Source: an uncultured Clostridia bacterium
GTDB taxonomy: Bacteria > Bacillota > Clostridia > Oscillospirales > Ruminococcaceae
Length of the DNA stretch: 64,000 nucleotides
Direction: 5' to 3'
NCBI GenBank assembly: GCA_947510165.1
Contig: CANNSB010000001.1
Location: 124,001 to 188,000 of the forward strand
How positions within the stretch are numbered: the first letter of the stretch is position 1; each line of letters opens with the position of its first letter. Below the pieces are notes generated by a model, which worked only from the letters and a program-made list of their open reading frames with translations, was not told the origin of the DNA and made no database searches. The position numbers and the translations under genes were made by a program. Shown in pieces: positions 37,367 through 46,524 of the stretch.

Positions 37367-37984
37367 GTGGTGTATAAATATTTTTTTTTTATCATAATAA
37401 TATTTATTATTATAATTCTTATGAGTAATATTATAATTTATTTTGATATTACTCATAATTTAGAAATTAGAATAAAATTTTGGTTTTTCAAATTTAATAT
37501 TATAAATAAATTAGATAGTGTTGAAGAATCTAATTTAAAAAAATCTATAAACAAAGATAATAATAAAAAACAAATTTATAAAAAATCTAATAAAAGTTGG
37601 AAGATATTAGATATAATAGAAATAATTATAGATTTCATTAAATCTTCTAAAAAGCCTATCCTTTTTTTTATAAAAAAAATTACTATAAATAAGCTTAACG
37701 TATATGCTATAATTGCAAAGGGAGATGCTTTTGATACAGCAGTTAGTTATGGAAATTTTTGCATGGTTTTTTATGGATTAATTTCTATTATTTATAATTT
37801 TTTTAAATTAAATATAGAAAATATAAATATAGCTCCCGATTTTGATAAAGATAAAAAAGATAATTATAATATATCTTTTAATATTTTTATAAAAATTCAT
37901 ACTATTTTATTTTTAATATTTGGAATAGTTATAAATTTTTTGATTAATACTTTAAAAAGAAAAGTAAATAATTCAAATAAATAA
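37367..37984 (+). CDS. DUF2953 domain membrane protein
   Basis: 205-residue protein of unknown function with a strongly hydrophobic N-terminal helix (about residues 4-28), a basic linker, and a second hydrophobic segment near the C-terminus. DUF2953 proteins are found next to gerW (ytfJ) in spore formers, as here. The start is uncertain: GTG 37367 and GTG 37370 lie inside the only ribosome-like AAGGGTGG, and no ATG, GTG or TTG lies at the ideal distance. ATG 37421 would remove the first membrane helix. Confidence 0.78.
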   Translation: MVYKYFFFIIIIFIIIILMSNIIIYFDITHNLEIRIKFWFFKFNIINKLDSVEESNLKKSINKDNNKKQIYKKSNKSWKILDIIEIIIDFIKSSKKPILFFIKKITINKLNVYAIIAKGDAFDTAVSYGNFCMVFYGLISIIYNFFKLNIENINIAPDFDKDKKDNYNISFNIFIKIHTILFLIFGIVINFLINTLKRKVNNSNK

Positions 37985-38001
37985 AAAGGTGGTATTTAAA
38001 T

Positions 38002-38430
38002 ATGAAAGAGCATCCAATACAAGGGATGATGGGAACAGCCATGGAAAAAATAAAAGAAATGGTTGATGTAAATACTATAATAGGAGATCCAATTATATCA
38101 CCGGATGGGACAACTATTATTCCAATTTCTAAGGTTGGTTTTGGTTTTGGTTCTGGAGGTTCGGATATTCCAGCTAAAACTCCAGTAGAGCTTTTTGGAG
38201 GAGGATGTGGAGCAGGTGTTTCTATACAACCTATAGCTTTTTTAGTTGTATCAAATGGAGATGTTAAACTTTTACAGCTAAATACTAATGACACCACTGC
38301 TGATAAAGCTGTTGAAATGGTTCCAAAAGTTATGGATAAATTATATGAAATATTTTCAAAATCCAGAGAAGATAAGAATAAAATAAAATCGGAAAAAGAA
38401 AAAAAAACTGAAGATGATATTGATGAATAG
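38002..38430 (+). CDS. gerW: GerW family sporulation protein (YtfJ)
   Basis: Spore-associated protein of 142 residues. The family signature DVNTIIGDPIISPDGTTIIPISKVGFGFGSGG is easily recognised (here in part), followed by a Gly-rich CGAGVSIQPIAFLVV. In Bacillus the homologue is needed for efficient germination. ATG follows AAGGTGG, 17 bases after DUF2953; the pair is a conserved neighbourhood. Confidence 0.93.
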   Translation: MKEHPIQGMMGTAMEKIKEMVDVNTIIGDPIISPDGTTIIPISKVGFGFGSGGSDIPAKTPVELFGGGCGAGVSIQPIAFLVVSNGDVKLLQLNTNDTTADKAVEMVPKVMDKLYEIFSKSREDKNKIKSEKEKKTEDDIDE

Positions 38431-38474
38431 TTAATTATTTTGTATCATATAAATTAATTGGTGGTGATTTTAAA

Positions 38475-39653
38475 TTGAAACAAAAAATATTTTCAACTTT
38501 ATTATTATTTTTATTTATTAGTCATTCTAATTTTTTTATTGATAAAGTATATGCTGTTGATATTATAGATATTTCTGCAAAAGCATCCATTGTTATTGAG
38601 GCGAGAACAGGTAGGGTTATTTATGATAAAAATATGGATGAAAAGCTTCCTATGGCGAGTACAACAAAAATATTAACAACTTTAATTGCTTTAGAACAAG
38701 AGAATATAGAGGAATACTTTGTTGTTGATAGTCAAGCTATAAAAACAGAAGGTTCATCTATGGGATTGTTAGATGGAGATTTTGTGAATTTAAAAAGTTT
38801 GTCATATGGTATGATGCTTCCTTCTGGAAATGATGCTGCAAATGTCGTTGCTATAAAAATATCAGGATCTATAGAAAAATTTTCGGATAAGATGAATGAA
38901 TATGCTAAAAAGATTGGTATGAAATCGTCTAATTTTACTAATCCATCAGGATTACATGATGAAAATCATTATTCTACAGCATATGATATGGCTATTCTTA
39001 TGAAGTATGCAATGCAAAATACAGATTTTGTTGATATAACATCAAAATATAAATCAACAATAAAGTATGGGAATCCTCCATATTCAAGAACATTAACAAA
39101 CCATAATAGACTGTTAAATACTTATGATTGGATAGTTGGAGGAAAGACAGGATTTACAACACCTGCAGGAAGATGTCTTGTATCAATAGGTTATAAAGAT
39201 GATACGGCTTTAATAGTTGTAACTTTAGATGCAAAAGAAGACTGGAATGATCATAAAATTTTATATGATTATGGTTTTAAAAAAATAAAACCAATAGAAT
39301 TATTACCTAATATAGGTGAAACTTCTATAAGTGTAGTTAATGGAGATAAATCAGAATTTATTGTATCAAATCCATTAGCTATAAATATTGGAATTCATCC
39401 TGATGATTTTCAAAATTTAAAAAAACAAACTAATTTTAAACATTTTTATTATGCACCTGTTATGAAAAATGATATTATAGGAGAAATTTTATATACTTTA
39501 GATGAAAATATTATTGTAAAAATTCCTTTATTAGCTGGAGAAACTATAGATAGATTACCTAGTGTAGAAGATGAAAAAGAAGAAAATATATTTAATAAAT
39601 TTTTTGATTCTATAAAAAATTTATTTACAAATATATCTAAAATATTCTCATAA
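38475..39653 (+). CDS. D-alanyl-D-alanine carboxypeptidase, S11 family (DacF/DacB-like)
   Basis: Low-molecular-weight penicillin-binding protein trimming the terminal D-Ala from peptidoglycan stems. An N-terminal signal peptide (about 27 residues) precedes the catalytic domain with SxxK in ASTTK, SGN in LPSGND and KTG in GGKTG. A C-terminal PBP5-like domain and an amphipathic end for membrane contact follow. 392 residues. TTG 38475 behind GGTGGTGA. Neighbouring gerW suggests a sporulation-linked copy, but this is inference. Confidence 0.92.
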   Translation: MKQKIFSTLLLFLFISHSNFFIDKVYAVDIIDISAKASIVIEARTGRVIYDKNMDEKLPMASTTKILTTLIALEQENIEEYFVVDSQAIKTEGSSMGLLDGDFVNLKSLSYGMMLPSGNDAANVVAIKISGSIEKFSDKMNEYAKKIGMKSSNFTNPSGLHDENHYSTAYDMAILMKYAMQNTDFVDITSKYKSTIKYGNPPYSRTLTNHNRLLNTYDWIVGGKTGFTTPAGRCLVSIGYKDDTALIVVTLDAKEDWNDHKILYDYGFKKIKPIELLPNIGETSISVVNGDKSEFIVSNPLAINIGIHPDDFQNLKKQTNFKHFYYAPVMKNDIIGEILYTLDENIIVKIPLLAGETIDRLPSVEDEKEENIFNKFFDSIKNLFTNISKIFS

Positions 39654-39677
39654 TTTATTTAAAGAATAAATTATGAG
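39647..39677 (+). terminator. Hairpin at the end of the carboxypeptidase gene
   Basis: 13-bp perfect stem (39647-39659 with 39665-39677) overlapping the stop codon. Only TTT follows, so termination is probably partial. Confidence 0.5.
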
Positions 39678-39705
39678 TTTAAAATAAGGATTGGGGATTA
39701 TAAAA

Positions 39706-40440
39706 TTGGAAAAAATTAGATTACAGAAAGTTATTTCTGAAAGTGGATTTTGTTCTAGAAGAAAAGCAGAAGAGTTGATACAAAAAGGAAGAGTTAAGGT
39801 TAATGGTCGTGATATAGAGATAGGTGTAAAAGTTGATAAAGTTAAAGATCTTATAAGTATAGATGGCGAAAATATTATTATCCCTAAAAAACAAAATTAT
39901 AGATATATAATTTTATATAAGCCAAGAGGGTATATAACAACTATGAAGGATGAAAATAATAGAAATAGAAAATGTGTTGCAGATCTTATAGCTGATGTAA
40001 AAGAAAGAATTTATCCAGTTGGACGATTGGACGTAAATTCAGAGGGTTTATTATTATTTACTAACGATGGTGATTTTGCGAATGATATAATGCATCCTAG
40101 AAAGCATATAACAAAAACTTATAGAGTTACAGTTAGACCAGATATAACAGATAAACAAGCTGCGGATCTTGCGGAAGGTGTTGAAATAGATGGATATAAA
40201 ACTCTTCCAGCAGAGATTAGAGTTTTAACAAAAGAGAGAAATAGAGTTGTTATAGATATAATTATAAGAGAAGGAAAAAATAGGCAGATTAGAAGGATGT
40301 GTGAGGCTGTTGGATTAGAAGTTGCTAGATTGAAAAGAACATCAGTAGGACCTCTTAGACTTGGAATTTTGAAGCCAGGTACATATAGGGATTTAAAACC
40401 AGATGAATTAAGAGCAATTAGAACTGCTATTAGTAAATAG
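39706..40440 (+). CDS. rluB: Ribosomal large-subunit pseudouridine synthase B (RluB/RsuA family)
   Basis: Isomerises uridine in rRNA. S4 RNA-binding domain at the N-terminus (RLQKVISESGFCSRRKAEELI), then the catalytic domain with Asp in VGRLDVNSEGLLL and the late GKNRQIRRM. 244 residues from TTG 39706 behind GGGGAT; a TTG 15 bases earlier overlaps that site. The target base is inferred from the family; RluB in Bacillus modifies 23S rRNA near 2605 (E. coli numbering). Confidence 0.92.
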   Translation: MEKIRLQKVISESGFCSRRKAEELIQKGRVKVNGRDIEIGVKVDKVKDLISIDGENIIIPKKQNYRYIILYKPRGYITTMKDENNRNRKCVADLIADVKERIYPVGRLDVNSEGLLLFTNDGDFANDIMHPRKHITKTYRVTVRPDITDKQAADLAEGVEIDGYKTLPAEIRVLTKERNRVVIDIIIREGKNRQIRRMCEAVGLEVARLKRTSVGPLRLGILKPGTYRDLKPDELRAIRTAISK

Positions 40441-40451
40441 GAGGGTTTATT

Positions 40452-41591
40452 TTGATTTTTAAAAATGGAACTATAGTTGATGAAAATTTTAAATTAGTAA
40501 AAAAAGATATAAAAATTAAAGGTAATTTTATAGAATCTATAGAATCTACTATATCTATGGATGGAGATATCATAGATTGTCAAGATAAGTATATAATTCC
40601 TGGTCTTATAGATATTCATATACATGGTGGATGTGGATGTGATTTTTGTGATAATAGTATAGAGAGTTATCAAACAATTTCAGATTATCTTGGACAAAAT
40701 GGAATAACATCATTTCTTATGACAACTTTAACATTATCGAAAGATTATCTTTTATCTATGATGAAAAGTATGAAGAATTTTATGGAATCTAATTTAAATA
40801 CGGCATATCCTCATGGAATATATTTAGAAGGACCTTTTTGTAGTAAAGCAAAAAAAGGGGCACAAAATGAAAAATATATAATTAATCCAGATATAAATTT
40901 TATAGAGCTTCTTAATGAAAATAGTGGAAAAAACTTAAAAGTTGTTACTGTAGCTCCAGAATTGGAAGGAGCTATGGAATTTATAGATTATTATAAAGAT
41001 AGTGATATTGTATTATCTATGGCACATACAAATGCAAACTATGAAATCTCTAAACAAGGGATATCTAGAGGAATAAAACATGGAACACATCTATATAATG
41101 CGATGACTCCTTTCACACATAGAGATCCAGGGACAGTAGGTGCTATTCTAGAAAGTGATATAACTGCAGAATTAATATGTGATGGAATACATATACATCC
41201 ATCTGTAATAAGAACTACATATAAAATATTAGGTGAAGATAGATTAGTTTTGATTAGTGATAGCATGTCTGCTGCTGGGATGAACGATGGAGTTTATAAA
41301 ATAGGTGGACAAGATGTAAATATAGTTGATGGTAAAGCAACTTTAATTGATGGAACAATAGCAGGTTCAACAACTAATCTAATGAAATGTATGATTTATG
41401 CATCAAAATCAGGGATACCTTTTGAAAAAGCGGTTAAAGCTGCATCATATAATCCAGCTAAATTAATTGGAGTGGATAATATTGTTGGAAGTATTTCTGT
41501 TGGTAAATATGCAGATCTTGTTATTTTAAATAAAGATTTTACAATAGATTCTATTTATATAAAAGGTAATAAAATAAAAAAGGTAGTTTAA
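40452..41591 (+). CDS. nagA: N-acetylglucosamine-6-phosphate deacetylase
   Basis: Metal-dependent hydrolase removing acetate from GlcNAc-6-phosphate in wall recycling. DIHIHGGCG carries the first metal ligands, GTHLYNAM and the catalytic Asp in LISDSMSAAG follow. 379 residues. TTG 40452 has AGGAGGG. It is 11 bases after rluB. nagB is not adjacent. The stop codon is in the loop of the terminator shared with ung. Confidence 0.95.
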   Translation: MIFKNGTIVDENFKLVKKDIKIKGNFIESIESTISMDGDIIDCQDKYIIPGLIDIHIHGGCGCDFCDNSIESYQTISDYLGQNGITSFLMTTLTLSKDYLLSMMKSMKNFMESNLNTAYPHGIYLEGPFCSKAKKGAQNEKYIINPDINFIELLNENSGKNLKVVTVAPELEGAMEFIDYYKDSDIVLSMAHTNANYEISKQGISRGIKHGTHLYNAMTPFTHRDPGTVGAILESDITAELICDGIHIHPSVIRTTYKILGEDRLVLISDSMSAAGMNDGVYKIGGQDVNIVDGKATLIDGTIAGSTTNLMKCMIYASKSGIPFEKAVKAASYNPAKLIGVDNIVGSISVGKYADLVILNKDFTIDSIYIKGNKIKKVV

Positions 41592-41611
41592 ATTTACTAC
41601 CTTTTTTATTT
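41572..41611. terminator. Bidirectional terminator between nagA and ung
   Basis: 16-bp stem (41572-41587 with 41596-41611) with A6/T6 tracts on either side of GGTAGT/ACTACC; it serves nagA (+) and ung (-). Confidence 0.92.
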
Positions 41612-42270
41612 TACCATTTTATTGGATATATATTATTTTTTATTAAAAAATTATTTGATTTAGAAAAATGTTTATTTCCAAAAAAACCTCTATATGCAGA
41701 AAGAGGACTTGGGTGGGGAGATTTTAAAACAAGATGTTTTTGATTTGTTATTAAATTTTGTTTATTAATAGCCTTAGCTCCCCATAATATAAACACAGTG
41801 GGTATGTCTTTTTGATTTAAATTTTTTATTATGCAATCTGTAAAGGTTTCCCATCCAATATTTTTATGGCTATAAGAAGTAGCGGATCTAACTGTCAGTA
41901 TAGAATTTAAAAGAAGGACTCCTTGATTTGCCCATGGTGTTAGATCACCAGTTTTAATAATAGTTTCACCAATATCTGTTTTAATCTCTTTTAGAATATT
42001 TACAAGAGATGGAGGTATTTTTTTTATATTATTTACAGAAAAGGCCAATCCATCTGCTTGATTTAATCCATGATAGGGATCTTGTCCTAATATTATTATT
42101 TTTGTATTTTCAAAAGATGATAAATTTAGTGAATTAAATATTTTATCTTTTGGAGGGTATATTATTTTATTTTCATACTCTTTATCTAAAATATCGGTTA
42201 ATTTTAAAAAATATTTTTTAGAAATTTCTTTTTTTAAAATGGTATTCCAATCATTTTTAAATTTAATCAT
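41611..42270 (-). CDS. ung: Uracil-DNA glycosylase
   Basis: Removes uracil from DNA. Catalytic water-activating Asp in GQDPYHG and the His loop HPSPLSAYRGFFG are both intact. 219 residues. ATG 42270 has AGGAGA upstream. It is a single minus-strand gene between two plus-strand units. Confidence 0.96.
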   Translation of the reverse strand: MIKFKNDWNTILKKEISKKYFLKLTDILDKEYENKIIYPPKDKIFNSLNLSSFENTKIIILGQDPYHGLNQADGLAFSVNNIKKIPPSLVNILKEIKTDIGETIIKTGDLTPWANQGVLLLNSILTVRSATSYSHKNIGWETFTDCIIKNLNQKDIPTVFILWGAKAINKQNLITNQKHLVLKSPHPSPLSAYRGFFGNKHFSKSNNFLIKNNIYPIKW

Positions 42271-42327
42271 ATGTTTTATAAATTCTCCTATTCTTAATTT
42301 AAAATATATCAGTATTAAATTATATAT

Positions 42328-42356
42328 TTGATTTTTTTTTTAATATATAATAGAAT
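42328..42356 (+). promoter_or_regulatory. Promoter of the sugar transferase gene
   Basis: TTGATT at 42328-42333, 17-base spacer containing a T-run, TAGAAT at 42351-42356; the gene starts 41 bases downstream. Confidence 0.65.
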
Positions 42357-42397
42357 ATAAAAGTTGATAAAAATTTTATATTTTTATGGGGGTATAA

Positions 42398-43729
42398 ATG
42401 TCAGATTTTATAATAAGATTCAGAAAAACTTGGATTTTTATTCTTAAAATTACAATGCTGATTTCATTATTCAGCACTTTTTATACTATTTGGAGCTCAT
42501 TTTATAGCGAAACTCTTTTTTATAATAGGGGAAATTATTTGGTTATGTTTATATATACTTGTATATTTTTTATATTATATCATATATATTCTGTAGGAAA
42601 AATAGATGGTAAAAGTACTAGTAATATATTAAGTTCTTGGTTTTTTGTAATAATTTCTTCAAATATTTTTATATATTTTATTATATCTTTAATTAGTGGA
42701 AATCTTTTAAGGATAGATAAATTTATAATTTTAATAATATCACAATTTTTAATATCTATAATATATTCTTTAATGTCTTTGAAATTATACTATATGTTAT
42801 ATCCTATAAAGGATGTCATGCTTATTTATGGAGACCATATTTCAGAAGAAACTATTTTAAAAATAATAAAAAAGGATAAAAAATATAATTTAATAAATAT
42901 AAAATCACAGAAGGATGATATCGCATCCATTATAGATATAATCGATAGAGTTGATGGAGTTTTTTTATATTCTATAAAAGGAGATATTGCAGACAAAATA
43001 ATCAATTATTGCTATTGTAAAAATAAACGATTATATATTATCCCTACTTTAACAGATATAATAATAAAAAATTCATTTATGACACAGGTAGCAGATATAC
43101 CTATTATGCTTTGTAAAAATAGAGGGCTTATGCCCGAGCAATTAATAATAAAAAGGATGGTTGATATTTTAATTTCAATTACAGGACTTATTGTATTAAG
43201 CCCTATAATGTTAATAACATCTATAGCAATTAAATTATATGATAAAGGGCCTGTTTTTTTTAAACAAAAAAGAGTTACAAAAGATGAAAGAATTTTTATT
43301 TTATATAAATTTAGAAGCATGATTATAAATGCAGAAAAAGATGGAAAAGCAATTTTAGCATCAAAAAATGATTCTAGGATAACCCCTATTGGAAATTTTA
43401 TAAGATCAACGAGAATTGATGAGATACCTCAACTTTTAAATATATTAAAAGGGGATATGACGTTAGTTGGACCCAGACCAGAAAGACCAGAGATTATTAG
43501 TGAATATATAAAAGTTTATCCTGATTTTGCAATGAGAACAAAGGTTAAATCTGGACTTACTGGATATGCACAAGTTTATGGAAAGTATAACACTACACCT
43601 GAGGATAAAATAAAATTAGATTTAATATATATAGAAAAATATTCCTTTTGGTTAGATATAAAGATTATATTTTTGACATTGCAGACAATATTTATTTCTG
43701 AAAGTACAGAGGGAGTAGATAAAAAATAG
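42398..43729 (+). CDS. Polyprenyl-phosphate sugar-phosphate transferase (exopolysaccharide initiation)
   Basis: Starts synthesis of a surface polysaccharide by moving a sugar phosphate onto undecaprenyl phosphate. Four N-terminal membrane helices (to about residue 130), a small nucleotide-fold middle domain, another membrane helix and the bacterial sugar transferase domain with FKQKRV, YKFRSMI, STRIDEIPQLLNIL and LVGPRPERPE. 443 residues. ATG with GGGGG upstream. No other polysaccharide genes are next to it, so it has its own promoter and its sugar is unknown. Confidence 0.9.
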   Translation: MSDFIIRFRKTWIFILKITMLISLFSTFYTIWSSFYSETLFYNRGNYLVMFIYTCIFFILYHIYSVGKIDGKSTSNILSSWFFVIISSNIFIYFIISLISGNLLRIDKFIILIISQFLISIIYSLMSLKLYYMLYPIKDVMLIYGDHISEETILKIIKKDKKYNLINIKSQKDDIASIIDIIDRVDGVFLYSIKGDIADKIINYCYCKNKRLYIIPTLTDIIIKNSFMTQVADIPIMLCKNRGLMPEQLIIKRMVDILISITGLIVLSPIMLITSIAIKLYDKGPVFFKQKRVTKDERIFILYKFRSMIINAEKDGKAILASKNDSRITPIGNFIRSTRIDEIPQLLNILKGDMTLVGPRPERPEIISEYIKVYPDFAMRTKVKSGLTGYAQVYGKYNTTPEDKIKLDLIYIEKYSFWLDIKIIFLTLQTIFISESTEGVDKK

Positions 43730-43740
43730 AGTTAATTATA

Positions 43741-43769
43741 TTGACATAATATTAAATATAGAATATAAT
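43741..43769 (+). promoter_or_regulatory. adhE promoter
   Basis: Perfect consensus: TTGACA at 43741-43746, 17 bases, TATAAT at 43764-43769. The -10 lies within the left arm of a long palindrome, so a bound repressor would block it directly. Confidence 0.88.
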
Positions 43770-43812
43770 TAATATTGTTAAATTAATAACAATATTAATT
43801 ATATTCTATATT
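43755..43812. promoter_or_regulatory. 58-base perfect palindrome with central Rex box
   Basis: Arms of 26 bases (43755-43780 with 43787-43812) and a 6-base spacer, without mismatch. The centre, TTGTTAAATTAATAACAA at 43775-43792, matches the Rex consensus TTGTTAA-N4-TTAACAA at all but one defined position. The palindrome ends at the GGAGG site of adhE. Since transcription should begin near 43776, the left arm is not transcribed and the element must act as DNA. Confidence 0.75.
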
Positions 43813-43825
43813 GGAGGTATTTTTA

Positions 43826-46444
43826 ATGTCTAAAGAAAAAACAGTGGATAATACTATTTCTACAAACACGCTTATTGATGAATTAGTTCTAAAAGGGAAA
43901 AAAGCATTAGATGAATATATGAAACTAGACCAAGAACAGGTGGATAAAATTGTTCATAGTATGGTTTTAGCAGGACTTGATAATCATATGAATCTTGCTA
44001 GATTAGCAATAGATGAAACTGGAAGAGGTGTTTTTGAAGATAAAGTAATTAAAAATATTTTTTCTACAGAATATATATGGCACGATATTAAATACGCAAA
44101 GACTGTTGGTATAATTAGTGAGTCTGAATTAGATGGATATATGGAAATAGCAGAACCAGTTGGAGTTGTTGCAGGGGTAACACCTGTAACAAATCCAACG
44201 TCTACTACTATGTTTAAAACGATTATTACAGCGAAAACAAGAAATCCAATTATTTTCGCTTTTCATCCATCTGCTCAAAAATGTTCAGTAGAAGCAGCTA
44301 GAATACTTAGAGATGCAGCAATAGCTGCGGGTGCTCCAAAAAATTGTGTACAATGGATAGAAACACCGTCTATAGAAGCTACATCAGCATTGATGAATAA
44401 TGATGGAGTTTCTTTAATATTGGCTACTGGTGGTAGTGGAATGGTTCGATCTGCTTATAGTTCTGGGAAGCCAGCTTTAGGCGTTGGTCCTGGAAATGTT
44501 CCTTGTTATATAAATAAATGTGTAGATTTAAATAGAGCATGCAACGATTTAATGTTGTCAAAAACATTTGATAACGGTATGATATGTGCTTCTGAGCAGG
44601 CTGTAATAGTTGATAAAGAAATTTCTTCAAGATTTGAAAAAATAATGTTAGATAACAATTGCTATTTTCTAACAGAAGAAGAAACTATAAAAGTTACAGA
44701 TTTTGCAATGCCTATAGAAAAGAACAGGGCTTTAAATCCAAATATTGTTGGAAAAACAGCAAATTGGATAGCGGAACAAGCAGGAGTTTCTGTTCCTGAA
44801 AAAACAAAAATACTTATTGCAAAACTTAAAGAAGTTGGACCTTCTTGTCCTCTTTCTGCTGAAAAACTTTCTCCTATCCTTGCATATTTCATTGTAAAAG
44901 ATGAAAAAGAAGGTATAGATAAATCTTGTGAAATGTTAGAATTTGGAGGATTGGGACATTCTGCAGTTATACATTCTGATAATAAAGATGCTTGTATAGC
45001 GTTTGCTAAAAGAGTTAAAGCAGGAAGAATTTTAGAAAATGCTCCTTCTACACATGGTGCAATTGGAGATATATATAACACAAATTTACCATCTTTAACA
45101 CTTGGATGTGGATCATACGGAAAAAACTCTACTGCTTCCAATGTTACCGCAGTTAATCTTATAAATAAGAAACGTCTAAGTAAAAGGAGAACTAACATGC
45201 AATGGTTTAAAATTCCTCCAAAAATTTTCTTTGAAGATAATTGTGTTCAATATCTTGCAAAAATGCCAAATATAAAAAAAGCATTAATTGTTACAGATCC
45301 TATGATGGTTAAATTAGGATATGTAGAAAAAGTTCAACATTATTTAGATAAAAGAGAATCATATAATAATTCTCATTGCACTGTCCAAATTTTCTCTGAT
45401 GTTGAGCCTGATCCATCAGTAGAGACAATTATGCGTGGTGTTGAAGCTATGAATAAATTTGAACCAGATGTAATTATTGCGTTGGGTGGAGGATCTGCTA
45501 TTGACGCAGCAAAAGGAATGTGGTTGTTCTATGAACATCCGGAAACTTCATTTGCTGGAGCAAGACTAAAATTCTTAGATATAAGAAAAAGAGCTTTTTC
45601 ATTCCCAAATTTAGGAAATAAAACAAAAATGGTTGCTATTCCTACGACATCTGGAACAGGTTCAGAGGTTACATCGTTTACTGTTATAACAGATAAAGAA
45701 AATGGGAATATAAAATATCCTCTTGCTGATTATGAACTTACACCAGATGTAGCTATAATAGATCCACAATTTGTTATGACTATGCCAAAATCTATAGCAG
45801 CAGATACGGGTATGGATGTTTTGACACATGCAATAGAAGCGTATGTATCTATACTTGCTTCTGATTTTACAGATGGTTTGGCAATTAAAGCTATAGAACT
45901 TGTTTTTGAAAATTTACATAAATCTGTTAATGAAGGATGTCCTATTGCTAGAGGAAAGATGCATAATGCATCTGCAATTGCTGGGATGGCATTTACAAAT
46001 TCGTTTTTAGGAATAAACCATTCATTAGCACATAAAATTGGTGGAGAATATCATATTCCTCATGGTAGATCAAACGCTGTGTTACTTCCACATGTAATTA
46101 GATATAATGCTACAAAACCAACTAAATTTGTTTCTTTTCCAAAATATTCTGAATTTATTGCAGATCAAAGATATGCAAAAATTGCAAAATATCTTGGTTT
46201 AAAATCTTCTACAACAGAAGAGGGCGTTTCAAGTTTAATAGATGCTATAAATAAACTAGCTAAATCTGTTGGAATACCACTTACATATAAAGATTGTGGA
46301 GTTGAAGAGAGTGTATATCTAGAAAAACTAGATTATCTTTCTGAACTTGCTTTTGAAGACCAATGTACAACTGCAAATCCAAGATATCCACTAATTTCAG
46401 AGCTTAAAGAGATATATAAATTGGCATATTATGGTGTTAAATAA
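43826..46444 (+). CDS. adhE: Bifunctional acetaldehyde-CoA / alcohol dehydrogenase
   Basis: Two-step reduction of acetyl-CoA to ethanol, which recycles NADH during fermentation. The N-terminal aldehyde dehydrogenase half has its catalytic Cys254 in NGMICASEQ. The C-terminal iron alcohol dehydrogenase half shows GGGSAIDAAK, GTGSEVTSF, NHSLAHKIGG and the metal-ligand HGRSNAVLLPH. 872 residues, normal. ATG 43826 follows GGAGG; a TTG at 43811 overlaps the site. Regulation by Rex is strongly suggested by its promoter. A hairpin follows the gene. Confidence 0.97.
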   Translation: MSKEKTVDNTISTNTLIDELVLKGKKALDEYMKLDQEQVDKIVHSMVLAGLDNHMNLARLAIDETGRGVFEDKVIKNIFSTEYIWHDIKYAKTVGIISESELDGYMEIAEPVGVVAGVTPVTNPTSTTMFKTIITAKTRNPIIFAFHPSAQKCSVEAARILRDAAIAAGAPKNCVQWIETPSIEATSALMNNDGVSLILATGGSGMVRSAYSSGKPALGVGPGNVPCYINKCVDLNRACNDLMLSKTFDNGMICASEQAVIVDKEISSRFEKIMLDNNCYFLTEEETIKVTDFAMPIEKNRALNPNIVGKTANWIAEQAGVSVPEKTKILIAKLKEVGPSCPLSAEKLSPILAYFIVKDEKEGIDKSCEMLEFGGLGHSAVIHSDNKDACIAFAKRVKAGRILENAPSTHGAIGDIYNTNLPSLTLGCGSYGKNSTASNVTAVNLINKKRLSKRRTNMQWFKIPPKIFFEDNCVQYLAKMPNIKKALIVTDPMMVKLGYVEKVQHYLDKRESYNNSHCTVQIFSDVEPDPSVETIMRGVEAMNKFEPDVIIALGGGSAIDAAKGMWLFYEHPETSFAGARLKFLDIRKRAFSFPNLGNKTKMVAIPTTSGTGSEVTSFTVITDKENGNIKYPLADYELTPDVAIIDPQFVMTMPKSIAADTGMDVLTHAIEAYVSILASDFTDGLAIKAIELVFENLHKSVNEGCPIARGKMHNASAIAGMAFTNSFLGINHSLAHKIGGEYHIPHGRSNAVLLPHVIRYNATKPTKFVSFPKYSEFIADQRYAKIAKYLGLKSSTTEEGVSSLIDAINKLAKSVGIPLTYKDCGVEESVYLEKLDYLSELAFEDQCTTANPRYPLISELKEIYKLAYYGVK

Positions 46445-46469
46445 TAACATTATATAAATAATAAAATAT

Positions 46470-46502
46470 AATAAGACGCTATCTTTTTGATAGCGTCTTA
46501 TT
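46470..46502 (+). terminator. Hairpin after adhE
   Basis: Perfect 14-bp stem (46470-46483 with 46489-46502) with GC-rich centre GACGCTATC. The T-run after it is weak, so some readthrough into the next gene is possible. Confidence 0.75.
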
Positions 46503-46524
46503 ATAGAGTTTAAAGGGGAAATAT

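Noticed and set aside
44662..45198. 178-residue open frame opposite adhE
   Set aside because: Antisense to well conserved coding sequence, no ribosome site or family likeness; a codon-bias shadow.
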